Source: Isochrysis galbana
Lineage: Eukaryota; Haptophyta; Isochrysidales; Isochrysidaceae
Length of the DNA stretch: 64,000 nucleotides
Reading direction: 5' to 3'
Assembly (NCBI GenBank): GCA_018136815.1
Contig: CM030932.1
Span: 4,566,287 to 4,630,286, forward strand
Below the pieces are notes generated by a model. The model saw nothing but the letters and a program-made list of their open reading frames with translations. It did no database searches and was not told where the DNA came from. Positions 12,263 through 21,608 of this stretch are shown in pieces; within the stretch, counting starts at the first letter, position 1, and each line of letters opens with the position of its first letter. The position numbers and the translations under genes are program-made.

Positions 12263-12699
12263 GCCTCCCCTTGGGCCCCAATGGGCTGGATCTCACTGGA
12301 TCCGCCCTTCCTGCCCAAAATTTCGAGCAACGAGCGCGCTCCGCGCGCTCGATGCAGATTTTTGGGCAGCATCTTCGACTTGCGTCAACAGTCGCTTATG
12401 ACTGTTTGACAATGCAAGGTGAGGGAGGAGGGGAGGTGGCTCAACATGGCCCCTCCTTCAGCCTCAATGGGCCTAGTCCTCTTTGGACTGCCCCTCCCAC
12501 CCAAGAGGGTGGCTTCCTTGGGCACCCCCTTGCCCAAGCTGACTTCGGTTTGTCGACTCGGTCGACCCCCTCAAGGCTAGGAGTAGAATATATGGTACAG
12601 GCCGACCCCGATACGGGCTCGGGCTCGGAGAAGAGCCAAAAAGCAGCATGAAAAGAACGCACAAGCATGACCGATCGATAATCTATAATGACGCACCCT
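12263..12699. other. Repeat-rich intergenic DNA with a small hairpin
   Basis: No gene is recognisable. CGAGCGCG-CTCCG-CGCGCTCG at about 12331-12352 can form a perfect 8-bp stem. GGGCCC/CAATGGGC motifs suggest further transposon debris between the repeat copy and the retroelement tail that follows. Confidence 0.4.
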
Positions 12700-12961
12700 T
12701 GACCGCGCGAAGACCACAAACACACTCGGAGAAAGGAAGACGCGAGCGAACCTTAACCTTACAACAGGTCTGTCCCGAAAACGCATCCACAACCGGGCCC
12801 GTGGTAGCGCACCAGGGCCGCACCCCCGACACCGAAGACAAAGGAAAGAGGGGGGGAAGGTGAGGAGGTGGTAGAAAGGGATGGAAGGGCGTCGTATGAT
12901 ATGCGGTGAAAGGTGCCGGCTAGCAATAGGTGTGTAGCCCTGAATCTTCAGATCTTTTTTA
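12700..12961 (+). mobile_element. 3' end fragment of the ORF1-only retroelement
   Basis: Resembles the 3' untranslated region of the full element at 58655-61095: GTAGCGCACC, a GA-rich stretch, and the terminal block AATAGGTGTGTA-CCC-GAATCTTCAGAT followed by a T-run. The rest is diverged. It fits a 5'-truncated insertion, usual for target-primed retroelements. Confidence 0.65.
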
Positions 12962-13179
12962 TAAAAGTAGCTTGTTCACATCTAGATATAGATATACATA
13001 CAGTTACAGGGCGACCGCAAATTCTTCACGGGTAGAGCGTGAGCGCGCGTGACGGAAGGGGAGACAGGGGGGGGGAAATCGCACCATTTCTTGGCGAAGA
13101 TTTTCATAGTGGCAGGTGGCCCCCCCGGAGGTTTTTTTTGGGCATCGCGCCACGGCCACGGTCAAAAAATGCAGCCCAA

Positions 13180-13219
13180 CCCTTATTAGTAGTTAAAAAG
13201 CCCCTGTTTGACCGCCCTA
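13180..13219 (-). repeat. Inverted copy of the TAGGGCGGTCAAACAGGG terminal motif
   Basis: Read on the minus strand from 13219 it gives TAGGGCGGTCAAACAGGGG, then CTTTTTAACTACTAATAAGGG, which closely matches 7518-7554 on the plus strand. Confidence 0.65.
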
Positions 13220-13299
13220 ACAACAACAAAAAAGTCTGACGCACAGGCACCCGCCGCTTGCCGCTTGCTTCCTGATTCCACAGAGAGACGAGGCGATTC

Positions 13300-13740
13300 C
13301 ATTCTGTCGAACACGCCTCCTAAGTTCTAATTTTTGGGACATGATCAGGAGCACTGCCCGGAGTATGCTTTCATCCTCGAGAATCATCTCATAGATATGA
13401 ACCAAGGGCAGGTATGCCGCCGAGCCTGTGCGCGCCGAGCTCACGGAGAGAGAGAGAGCCCTGGAGAGCTGGGGTACTCCCATTGTACCCCCCCCCCCCC
13501 CTCCCCCACATGGCGTGCCATTGGAGGGGTGGTCGCGGAGGAGAGTAGAGGCGCGCTTCATTTCGTTCGAACACATTTCCTAATTTCTAAGTCTTGGGGG
13601 CATGAACAAGAGCACCGCTGAGCACGGGTTCGTCGTCGAGAAGTACCCCCCCCCCTCCCCGCCCGCCCCCCCTCCCCCCATGGCGTGCCTTTGGGGCGGT
13701 GGCCCCGGAGGAGAGTGGAGACGCGGAATCCCGAGCGAGG
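13300..13740 (+). repeat. Imperfect tandem duplication (two units)
   Basis: Unit 1 (about 13300-13545) and unit 2 (about 13558-13735) share, in order, TCGAACAC, CTAAGTTCTAA/CTAATTTCTAAG, CATGA-CA-GAGCAC, a CCCCCTCCCC run, CATGGCGTGCC-TTGG and GGAGGAGAGT-GAG. No gene is associated. Confidence 0.6.
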
Positions 13741-14543
13741 CGCCGTCGCTCGGCGGCGCATACTTTTCCCTCGGGACGGAGTGTGTTCGTCGCCTGCCGC
13801 CGTCCGACCGAAAGACCGAAAGACGATAGAAAACACGTGAAGAAGCTGGAAGAACGACTCTCTCCCTCTCTCCTCCCCTCCTCGCCTGCTAACGTCCTCG
13901 TGATCGGGCAAAGAAGCAGAGCGGGCAGAGAGACGCTTAAAACAACCCTCGAACCAGTCCTGATCCCCTGAGCTGGGAGAACTTGAATCCAGAATGGGGG
14001 CGGGGGGGTGGGGCGGGGGGGGGGGGGGGAAGTGAAGGGTGGGGGGGGGTGAGAGAAACGGCGCAGCGAGGCGCCGGTGAGATCGGACGGAGATCGCGCT
14101 CAAGGTGGGCGGGAGCTTGGAGCGTGGGGCCAGATCAGAGGCTCGGCCCGGCGAGTTCCGGCCAACTTATCTCGACGGCGCGCAGATACCGGGGAGATGT
14201 CGTGGAAGACGGGCGTGCGAGATGGCTCGCACTCACCTTACGGCGTGCACATCTCTGCGAGAGGAGAGAGCGAGGGGGGGGGGGGGAGAGGAAGGGAAGA
14301 AGAAAGAAGAGGCTGTGAGGTGTGGAAGAGAAAGGCTGCGAAGATGGAAGAAGGGAGGCCCCCCCCCCCCCCAAGGGGTTTCTAAGTGGGAAGAGAGACG
14401 GGGGGGCGCGAGGGAATCGAAGCTCGTCGTCTCCCACACCAAAGGAGAAAGAGCGGGGGGGGGCGGGGCGGGGGGGGGGGGGGGGGAGCGCCAGAATCCG
14501 TTCATTCAGGCCAAAATCTCGCTCCCATCGGCCCTGTCTTTCT

Positions 14544-14588
<45 letters not shown>

Positions 14589-14647
14589 CCCATTTGCCTA
14601 AGGAGTCCCCTTCTTCGGGCCCACCTCCCCTCGCTCTCTTCACCTCT
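13741..14647. other. Intergenic, G-rich and CT-rich 5' flank of the F-box gene
   Basis: Contains G-runs (about 13995-14050 and 14273-14287), C- and G-runs near 14360 and 14457-14487, and a (CT)n array at 14551-14584. The apparent long frames are low complexity. The CT array ends about 65 bases before the F-box start codon and is probably promoter or 5' UTR. Confidence 0.5.
14551..14584. repeat. (CT)n microsatellite upstream of the F-box gene
   Basis: About 17 CT units on the coding strand of the gene that starts at 14648. Confidence 0.9.
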
Positions 14648-15175
14648 ATGGGCCTGGCATACCCCATTGCTCTCACGCCAGCGCTACGAGATCAAGGGCT
14701 GCATAGTGCACGGGGCAGCTCGCGCGACGGCATTGACTTCATCCGCACCGCCCACCAGCTGCTCTGTCGTCTGGTCCAAGGCAACGCCGCCACCAACGAG
14801 AATCCCTCAGCGTCCCAGCTATTGCAGCTTCCTCAAGAAGTCCTCGTCCGGATACTGCATCAGCTTGAAACGCGTGATCTCGCTCGCTTCGCGAGCACTT
14901 GCACCTTTCTCTGGACCGGCCGCGACGACGCAGCTTCCCCAGTCGAAGTAGTGCTTCGGAGGAGGGCGAGCAGCCGTCGACGACTACCTGCAAATCCGCC
15001 AGAGCAATGGGTGCCGCACCTCCTGTGGCGTGAACGCATGCTCACTCCTCGGCCTAGCGACAATCGTGATGACAAACGTTCTGAGGCGTTGAAGAACCTG
15101 AGCTCCAGGCGTCGTAGTGCGCTCGTATTTGCGAGCCCAGCTTCGTTCCGGCTCGCAATGGTCCGTGCAACATGA
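14648..15175 (+). CDS. F-box domain protein
   Basis: A single open frame of 175 aa from ATG 14648 (MGLAYPIALTPA). Residues about 58-92 form an F-box: LLQLPQEVLVRILHQLETRD followed by LARFASTCTFLW, the LP..VL..IL..L...DL....C pattern that binds Skp1 in SCF ubiquitin ligases. After it come VEVVLRRR and an EQWVPHLLWRERM block of the kind often found behind F-boxes in algal proteins. There is no visible substrate-binding repeat (no LRR, WD40 or RCC1 unit), so the protein may be short by nature or continue in exons I have not recognised; the frame closes with a normal stop. The start was chosen because the sequence upstream is low-complexity CT repeat. Confidence 0.75.
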   Translation: MGLAYPIALTPALRDQGLHSARGSSRDGIDFIRTAHQLLCRLVQGNAATNENPSASQLLQLPQEVLVRILHQLETRDLARFASTCTFLWTGRDDAASPVEVVLRRRASSRRRLPANPPEQWVPHLLWRERMLTPRPSDNRDDKRSEALKNLSSRRRSALVFASPASFRLAMVRAT

Positions 15176-15559
15176 GTTCCGTGGAACGTGAGTTCCGTGC
15201 AGCTTGAGTTTGGTTGCCGAACAAGAGGTCAGACCCCTGAATACCTCGTCGTCCTCCACACATTCTCTAGGTGTGGCTCACCTGTTGCATGGAACGTCGG
15301 GCTCTGGGAAGATGCATCCACGGCCGCAGCGACGCGAAAGCGTGGGCTGGGCTAGGGCTAGGCGTTGAGTCTAGATGTTGCATCTTGCATGATGTGCATG
15401 TGGTGTCAGGTGTATCTAGGTGTATCATGTAAGAATCACGTAACATTCTCCTTCTAATTATTCTCCCCACTCGCGCGGCCCTGGCTTCTACTCTGTAGCC
15501 ACTCCCTTCCGCATCCGCCTCACCCTTCATCCGCCTGAGCTAGAGGCTACTCGCTACTC
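15176..15559. other. Intergenic
   Basis: Ordinary mixed sequence downstream of the F-box gene. TGAGTTCCGTG recurs at about 15173 and 15190. No gene, RNA or element recognised. Confidence 0.4.
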
Positions 15560-16036
15560 CCTCTCTCCACTCTCGCCAATCGCTCTCCCTGCAGCACGTC
15601 GCCATGCGCGCGCCACGGCCTGCTCTCAGAGGTCCGTTGTTTGGGGGCTCCCAGAGGGCCAACAGGGGCAGCCCAAGGGGCAGTGGATGGATGCTGGGGC
15701 TCAGCCCCTAGGCCCCCCTTGTCTCTCCTATGCTCGCCTCGCTAGCCATGGGAGCCGCCCAGAGGACTCTGTCTGCCTGGCGACCAGGGATGAAGGGGGC
15801 GGTCAGCTCGAGGCCAGGCCCTGCGAGGGTGTGGGAGTGCAGCTCGCGATCCGCGCCCACTAGGGGTCTGGGTGGTTGTGATGATTGCCCAGCTCATGCC
15901 AAATGGCAAATGCAAATGCAAATGATTTGCAAATGGCAGAGCACAAGGATGACCGACGGGCCCCCCGGAAGGGAGTTGGAGCCTGAGGGGGGGGCGCGAG
16001 GCGACCCCCCATGCTGAACTAAGTATAAACTTAGTT
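15560..16036 (+). repeat. Dispersed repeat family, full copy (+)
   Basis: Matches the reverse complement of 36361-36862 along most of its length: the CTCTCCCTGC-GC-CGTCGCCATGCG block, GGGGGCTCCCAGAGGGCCA, GGGGCTCAGCCCC, GCCGCCCAGAGG, GTCAGCTCGAGG and the end near TAAGTATAAACTTA. A third, more diverged copy is at 53068-53530. The end carries a near-palindrome, AACTAAGTATAAACTTAGTT. No coding capacity is evident, so it is a non-autonomous repeat of unknown class. Confidence 0.75.
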
Positions 16037-16954
16037 GAGTCGGAGTTGGACGAGGTAGAGATAGACGGGACACACAATCACACAATAGGCGCTCGCCCCA
16101 TTTATATATAAATTTATTTACGTTAGTAAATAAGTGGTCGAAGTGAAGGTCGAAGGTCGGCTGAGACAGGCGGGAGAGCGGAGGGAGTGGCGCAAGCTCG
16201 CCAGGGGAACCTCTCGAAGAAGATTTCCCGGACGCCGTCATATATTCTGCGGAGGAAGCTTAATGCTTAAGCTTAGGCCGAGCACCGAGCATTCTAGATT
16301 CTAGTCGTAGTCGTACCAAACAACAAACAAACGCGCCGCCAAAGCTCATACCACCCCACCCCGGCGTGCTTTTCGTCCCTTGTATTAAGTCGTTCGATGT
16401 TCGATGGTTGTAAACTGTAAACCGATCGAACGCCTTATTATCATGATAGGTTTTCACCCAGTGAACGCTCGAGGCTTGCCTGGAGTTCTAACGGCCAAGC
16501 CAGGGGCCTGCGAGGGGAGAGCACTCGAAAGAAAGCGAGGTGCTTATGCCTTATAGAACTGTGCCCCGTGTCGTATTTGTAGTGAGACCATGACTGGCAG
16601 GTCGGAGTGTCCGTATACATGGCTAGTGTCGGTAGCGGTACTAATGCTCATTGATATTATTATTATACTTTTCATATTAAAAGGCTGCGCACACCCGGCA
16701 CCGGGCGCCGTTGCAGGCGCCTCCCGCTTTCCCAATGCGAGCTCGTCGCCTCGAACAACCTGCACTCTATGTACACCGGCTCTGCTACTCGTACCACTTC
16801 ATATGTGGGGAGGTAAGAAACTCTGCCACCTCATCAGAGGAGGGAGAAACGATCACGGCAGACAACGGCCACACCTCACACTTCAGCCTTAGCATCACGC
16901 ATGCCGATTGCATAGCTGTTCTCGCGGCTATGGCTTCGCCACTCCGTGGCCACC
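16037..16954. other. Intergenic
   Basis: AT-richer stretches (about 16100-16125, 16430-16450 and 16645-16685) between the repeat and the 3' end of the RING gene. No gene recognised. Confidence 0.4.
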
Positions 16955-18082
16955 TTAGCTGTCCAGCTGGGCTGCCAACTGTGCCGAATGCCCCTTCACG
17001 AGCAGCCGCGCCTTCTCGCGCTCCGTCTGCAGGGGTTCCAGGGTTTGCTGGATGACCTTCGCCTGCTTCTGCAGCTCCACCTCTCGTGCCCGCAGCCCGT
17101 CTAATTTGGTCTCCTGCTCGCGCCGTTGTTCACGCGCGACGTCGAGCTCGACCTGTGCTTGCCTCAGCCTATCAGCAGCGGCCTCCTCCTCCCGCTTGAG
17201 ATGTTCGAGCACGAGCGAGGCGGTTGCCGTGCGCTCGCGTGTGCTGCGCGCCTCCTCCTCCGCCTCCTCGAGCTGGTTCGTCAGCACGGTGCACCGTAGC
17301 GTAAACGCGCGGTACTGCTGCGCGTACCGCTCCGCCTCTCCGAGCGAAGAGGAACTCTGTCGCCCGGTGACGGCGCCGCCGGCTCCAGCCGCCGCCACCT
17401 CGCCCAGCACGTCGTCCCCTCTCTCTAGTCTCCGCTGCTTCTCGACGAAGCCGTCGATGACCTGCTGAAGCGAGACGTTGATTGCGTGCGAGCCGATGGC
17501 AGTCCTGCAGAAGGGGCAGGTCGCCGCCGCAGCCTTCTGCTTGAGGTGCTGCTGGAGGCAGCCGGCACAGAAAGTGTGGCCGCACGGGAAGAGGAGCATC
17601 GGCTGGTGCTCCTTCCCGCTCATCAGCTCGTAGCAAATCGGGCAGGTGTTGGTGGCGATATGCCCTTCGAGAAATCTGGCGATCTCTCCTCCCACCTCTC
17701 CGCTCTGCATCGCCTTGGCCGACTCCTTCCGCACCTGCGCAGCAATGCGCGAGGGATACGGTGTCATCAGAGCTCGCGACCGTTTCGATCCGATCAAGTT
17801 CACACGTGTGCCGTGAACTTGATCCTGCCGCTCAAGCCGTAGAGCGGGCTAGCCGTAGAAGGGAGACAAGGAGGGGCTGCTCCAGCCCTGGGCGTTGCGC
17901 ACCTGAGCAGTAAGCCGCGTGGTGATCTGCTCCGTGAGCCGCTCGAGCAGGCGGGCGTCGAGTGAGGAGGAGGGAGTAGATGGAAGGCCGAGGGAGGCGA
18001 GGGCATCCGTCCGGTCTAGCTCCGCCTGCCTCTCTGCCATCCAGCGCTGCTGTTGCTGACGGAGAGCCTCACGAGGCTCCAT
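16955..18082 (-). CDS. RING-finger protein with coiled coil
   Basis: Two exons join in phase: 18082-17903 (60 codons) and 17734-16955, giving 319 aa. The start is ATG 18082 (MEPREALRQQQQRW). Residues about 88-132 form a C3HC4-type RING: CPICYELM, then FPCGHTFCAGCLQQHL and CPFC, with C-x2-C, C-x-H-x2-C-x2-C and C-x2-C spacing. RING proteins of this type act as E3 ubiquitin ligases. From about residue 195 to the end the sequence is an Arg/Glu/Ala-rich coiled coil (LEEAEEEARSTRERTATA and similar heptads), likely for oligomerisation. The N-terminal 60 residues are also charged and helical. There is no B-box or C-terminal domain I recognise, so it is not a full TRIM protein; the target is unknown. 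The donor is GTGCGC. Confidence 0.85.
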
Positions 18083-18099
18083 GAGGGGTGGGGGGGAGG

Positions 18100-18250
18100 G
18101 AGCTAAGGAGAGGCGAGGCGAGGCGAGGCGAGGGAGAGAGAGGGAGAGAGGGGGGGGAAAGAGAGAGGGAGGGAGGGAGGGAGAGAGGGAGGGAGGGAGG
18201 GAGGGAGGGAGGGAGGGAGGGAGAGAGGGAGAGGGAGAGAGAGAGAGAGG
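18100..18250. repeat. Homopurine GGGA/GAGGC tract upstream of the RING gene
   Basis: About 150 bases of (GAGGC)n, GAGAGG and (GGGA)n on the + strand, i.e. polypyrimidine on the coding strand, starting 18 bases before the start codon. Confidence 0.9.
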
Positions 18251-18506
18251 TGGGAGCGCTGTTCGACCACGACCTTATTCCTAGAAGCTAGCAGACCTGT
18301 CCTCCCCCCGGTATTTCAGCCTCCTGCTGAACTCCCTGCATGGCTTGGAGCCCCAGAGCCCTCGCAAGAGAAAGGTACACAGGGTAGATGGAGATGTACT
18401 CTTGGATAGATGTAGATGTACTCTCGGACATAACGACAGAACCACGTTCAATGGCCCCGAAGCTTTCGCATTTTGCATTTTGGGTCTTTTCTTGTTCTTG
18501 TGGCTT

Positions 18507-18557
18507 GTGGGGGTGGGGGTGGGTGGGGGTGGTGGGTAGTGGGTAGTGGGTGGGGGT
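18507..18557 (+). repeat. G-rich GTGGGGG repeat, quadruplex-capable
   Basis: At least six runs of three or more G separated by one to three bases (GGGGG-T-GGGGG-T-GGG-T-GGGGG and onward), a pattern able to fold as a G-quadruplex. Confidence 0.75.
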
Positions 18558-19574
18558 ACAATGGTTATTGGTATTGGGCAACCAAAAGCGCAAAGGCCAG
18601 TGCTCATGCATGAGGCTCATGCACACACAGGACACAGGTGACCGGTGACCGGTGACACGCTGCGCGTGCACACGCGCTTGTGAGATACGCCGCGCGTGCA
18701 CACGCCAGCACGCCAGCGAGTGTCAGTGTGCAGTGTGCAGTGTGACACGTTGTGTACATTGTGCACATTGCTGATTGTGATTGCTGCTCAGCAGTCGCAT
18801 TCGCACGGCCCCGCGGCGCTCATCAAGGCATCAAGGCGCGGCCCTTCGGCCCTTCCCCCTCTCCCGATGCCGCCCCGCGCCCCGCCCCGAGTCCCGAGCT
18901 CGCGAGTTCGCCCTCGCCGCCTTGCCAAGGCCAAGGCCAAGGCCTAGGCGGATAGTTGTGTATAGCGCGTAGCGTGTTTGCTTGCTGCTTGCTGTTATTA
19001 TATATTACTACTATTTGGATTTGGATTCGGGCACCCGTCACAGGCGTAATCTCCATAATTCTTAAAACGCGAAACGCGCCGCGTCAAATTCAAAACACAG
19101 TGACACGAAGTGTACAGTGTACAGTGTACAGTGTACTCCGATGTCCAAATTGCCCATCCCTCACCCAAGGTCCAAGGTTGTCGTAAGCCTAACATCATAC
19201 ATCATCCCCATGGCCATGGCTCTAGCCAACAGCCAACAGCCAACAGCCATACCCATACCGTATCCATACCCACATGGGCCCATCGCCCACGCGAGAGGGG
19301 CACATCTGGTCGTCAACGTGCGGCTTGCTTGGCCTTCTAGGAGTACAACCTGCGCATGACACTAGGAGTACACACTCGATGGATCCGCGCCCCCCTCACA
19401 GAGCCCAATAGCCAATAATACAATAATACCTAATGGTGAGAGAGGATGTTGTCCGAATATGTACAAGATATTGATAGATGATGGTCGGGTTCTTTGGGAG
19501 GAAAAAATAAACAGGACGCCCTCTGCCTCCCTCCCTCCCTCCTTCCCTCCCTCCCTCCCTCTCTCCCTCTCGCG
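18558..19574. other. Intergenic with short tandem repeats
   Basis: Contains GTGACCG repeats near 18638, CAGTGTG repeats near 18730, GTACAGTGTACAGT repeats near 19110, CCAACAG repeats near 19230 and (CCCT)n near 19530-19565 just before the FUN14 start. No gene. Confidence 0.45.
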
Positions 19575-20069
19575 ATGCTTCTCCTCGACCGCTCTCTGCT
19601 GCTCTGTCTTCTGCTTGCGTCCCCTCCACATGTGCAGTGCGAGTCGTCGACAGAGCGACGTCTCGAGGCGATGCTCGACCACGCGCTACGCCTCACCAAG
19701 GGCGCGGGGGGGGAGACGGCTGTGGGAATCGGGATGGGCATCGTTGGCGGTTTCGGCTGTAAGCAGCTGACTGGTCTCGCACTCAAGGGCTGCGTGACGG
19801 CGGGCGCGGTGGGCATCGGCGCGTACTGTCTTGGTATCGTCGACGACACACACGTGCACCGCGCTACGCGCGTACTCCACGAGAGCGCAGATCAGGCGCT
19901 CGCGCTGCTCCCAAAGGTGCTACGAAGGCTTGATATCGACAAGGATGGCACGCTAAGCCGAAACGACGGGAAGCTCGCCCTCTCGAAGGTGGCGCCGTTT
20001 GTGAAGCGGCACGTCGGATTCACAGGGGGGCTGCTCAGCGGGTTCGCAGCTGGCTACAGCTTGGGTTGA
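19575..20069 (+). CDS. FUN14-family membrane protein with EF-hand loop
   Basis: A single exon of 164 aa from ATG 19575. The start gives a clear N-terminal hydrophobic leader (LLLDRSLLLCLLLASPP). Two Gly-rich segments characteristic of FUN14 proteins follow: GIGMGIVGGFGCKQLTGLAL with CVTAGAVGIGAYCLG, and at the C-terminus GFTGGLLSGFAAGYSLG. Between them lies DIDKDGTLSRND, a canonical EF-hand calcium loop by spacing (D-x-D-x-D-G-x-L-x-x-x-D), ahead of the second segment. Animal FUNDC1 is a mitophagy receptor of the outer mitochondrial membrane; many other FUN14 proteins have no known role and some are plastid or thylakoid proteins. The leader and possible calcium binding are inferences. No LC3-interacting motif is obvious near the N-terminus. 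The CCCT-rich 5' flank ends at the start codon. Confidence 0.78.
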   Translation: MLLLDRSLLLCLLLASPPHVQCESSTERRLEAMLDHALRLTKGAGGETAVGIGMGIVGGFGCKQLTGLALKGCVTAGAVGIGAYCLGIVDDTHVHRATRVLHESADQALALLPKVLRRLDIDKDGTLSRNDGKLALSKVAPFVKRHVGFTGGLLSGFAAGYSLG

Positions 20070-21223
20070 TCTGGCGGCTCGCCCACCACGTGGAGCCTGA
20101 GCCTCTTCTCTCCGTACGGTAACGTTGATGGCGACCATTTTCGTTTTGCTCAGCGAGCCGGCACGATGCGCTCTACGCCGTGAAGTGGGCTTACCGACAG
20201 TTCACGGTGTCTGCCATCAATCAGCCTCATGAAGAAGACTGGCACACGGCATCAGCACACCCCCACCAAAATCTGGACCATCACAGAAGATACGTTATCT
20301 CGTAATTTTCTCTCTTCTATGCCCTCGTAGAGCAGATTGTTCGTAGTGTAATAGCCACAGTATCGCTCGAGGTGTGCGCGTACACTTGTGCGATAGCGAT
20401 AGCACATGTTGCGATAAACTAGTACGCCATAACTAAGACTAAGGGCTAAGGCTTCCAGCCGCATCCGAACCCAAACTCAAACCCCGCCGCCGCACGGATG
20501 CCACTCTCTCTCCTGCTATGGCTAGCCCCAAAAGATTGAAATCCGTAGATCCCTTGTCCCTTGAAGCCGATTTGCTCTTCATTTATACTAGCTACTAGCT
20601 AGCTTATCGCTTTATGTCAAAGGTGTAAATGTAAATGTGCTGAATGTTGTAGGACACTACTTCTTTGTACTTGCATAATATATAGCACGACTGCTATAGC
20701 TATAGCACGTGCGCGCGCCTAATTTGCTATGTGAATGCGTGAATGTAATGTGAAAGTGAAAATGTGAAGAGTAAAATTTCGTGTGCAACAAAGTTTGTTC
20801 AACAAAGTACAGCGTTGAGGAGAGTTGCAGTTGCAATATACGCAATCTCCAATCAATGCGCGATGCATTCTGCATTCTTGCGGCGGTGGCGTTCGCCCAT
20901 GTCGCTCGCCAGAATTCTTCAGAGCATCAAACAGCAGACATGTAGTAGTGATCCGCGCAGCAAGGCGATGATGCGCTACGCTCCCCGCTTCTACTCCTAC
21001 TTATACATGTGAGCGTGCGCGGCACCGCATGCAGCTAACATATAGCGCTAGCGCTAGCGCCAGCTCGCTCCATACACACACTATCCTATGCGCGAGGGCG
21101 CCGGGGGCGGCAGTTCTGGCCCTCCGGCGCGCTGAAGCTTGCGCAGCAGCCAAAGTAAGAAGGAGCTCTTCCCGCGCGAGCGAGCCGCACGTGCACGCGG
21201 ACTCGGTGCGACTCTTGACTCCT
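20070..21223. other. Intergenic
   Basis: AT-richer and mixed sequence (for example 20580-20700) with small palindromes such as TAGCGCTAGCGCTAGCG at about 21043. No gene or element recognised. Confidence 0.4.
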
Positions 21224-21385
21224 TTATTGACATTTCCCATGGCACTTGAGCTGGAGAACCGTACCCGCACACAAGATGTGGGCGGCGCAGTGGCGCGATG
21301 GGCACGTGGGCGCGGTGGCGGTGGAGTCGTCCTGGGTGCAATGGCGATCATGTCGCGCAACCATACAACATCGGAAGCACGTGCG
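21224..21385 (-). pseudogene. Possible decayed gag zinc-knuckle fragment
   Basis: Minus-strand reading from about 21385 gives RRTCFRCCMVARHDRHCTQD and then TCPSRHCAAHILC. The Cys/His spacing resembles two consecutive CCHC zinc knuckles that have lost register. No other retroelement domain is attached. This is weak, pattern-only evidence. Confidence 0.3.
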
Positions 21386-21608
21386 GCGCAGCATTTGTGA
21401 GCTAACGTTCTTGGCTTGGAAAATTACTTGGCCAACCAGCAGCAACCCATGCTGCAAGAGCTAATAGTCAAGGAACGCCCCGCAAACCAGGCGAACGTCT
21501 TGGAGCTCATCAGGCCCGTTCCCACGCATGTTGGGCCAGAGCTCATTCATTTACAGCCGAAGCTGCTCGCCGACGCCCACCCAGGCATGCAAAAACGCAC
21601 AATGTTTG

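Noticed and set aside
13558-14103. Long frames upstream of the F-box gene on both strands
   Set aside because: They are dominated by homopolymer-derived Gly, Pro and Arg runs and span an imperfect tandem duplication; no conserved motif.
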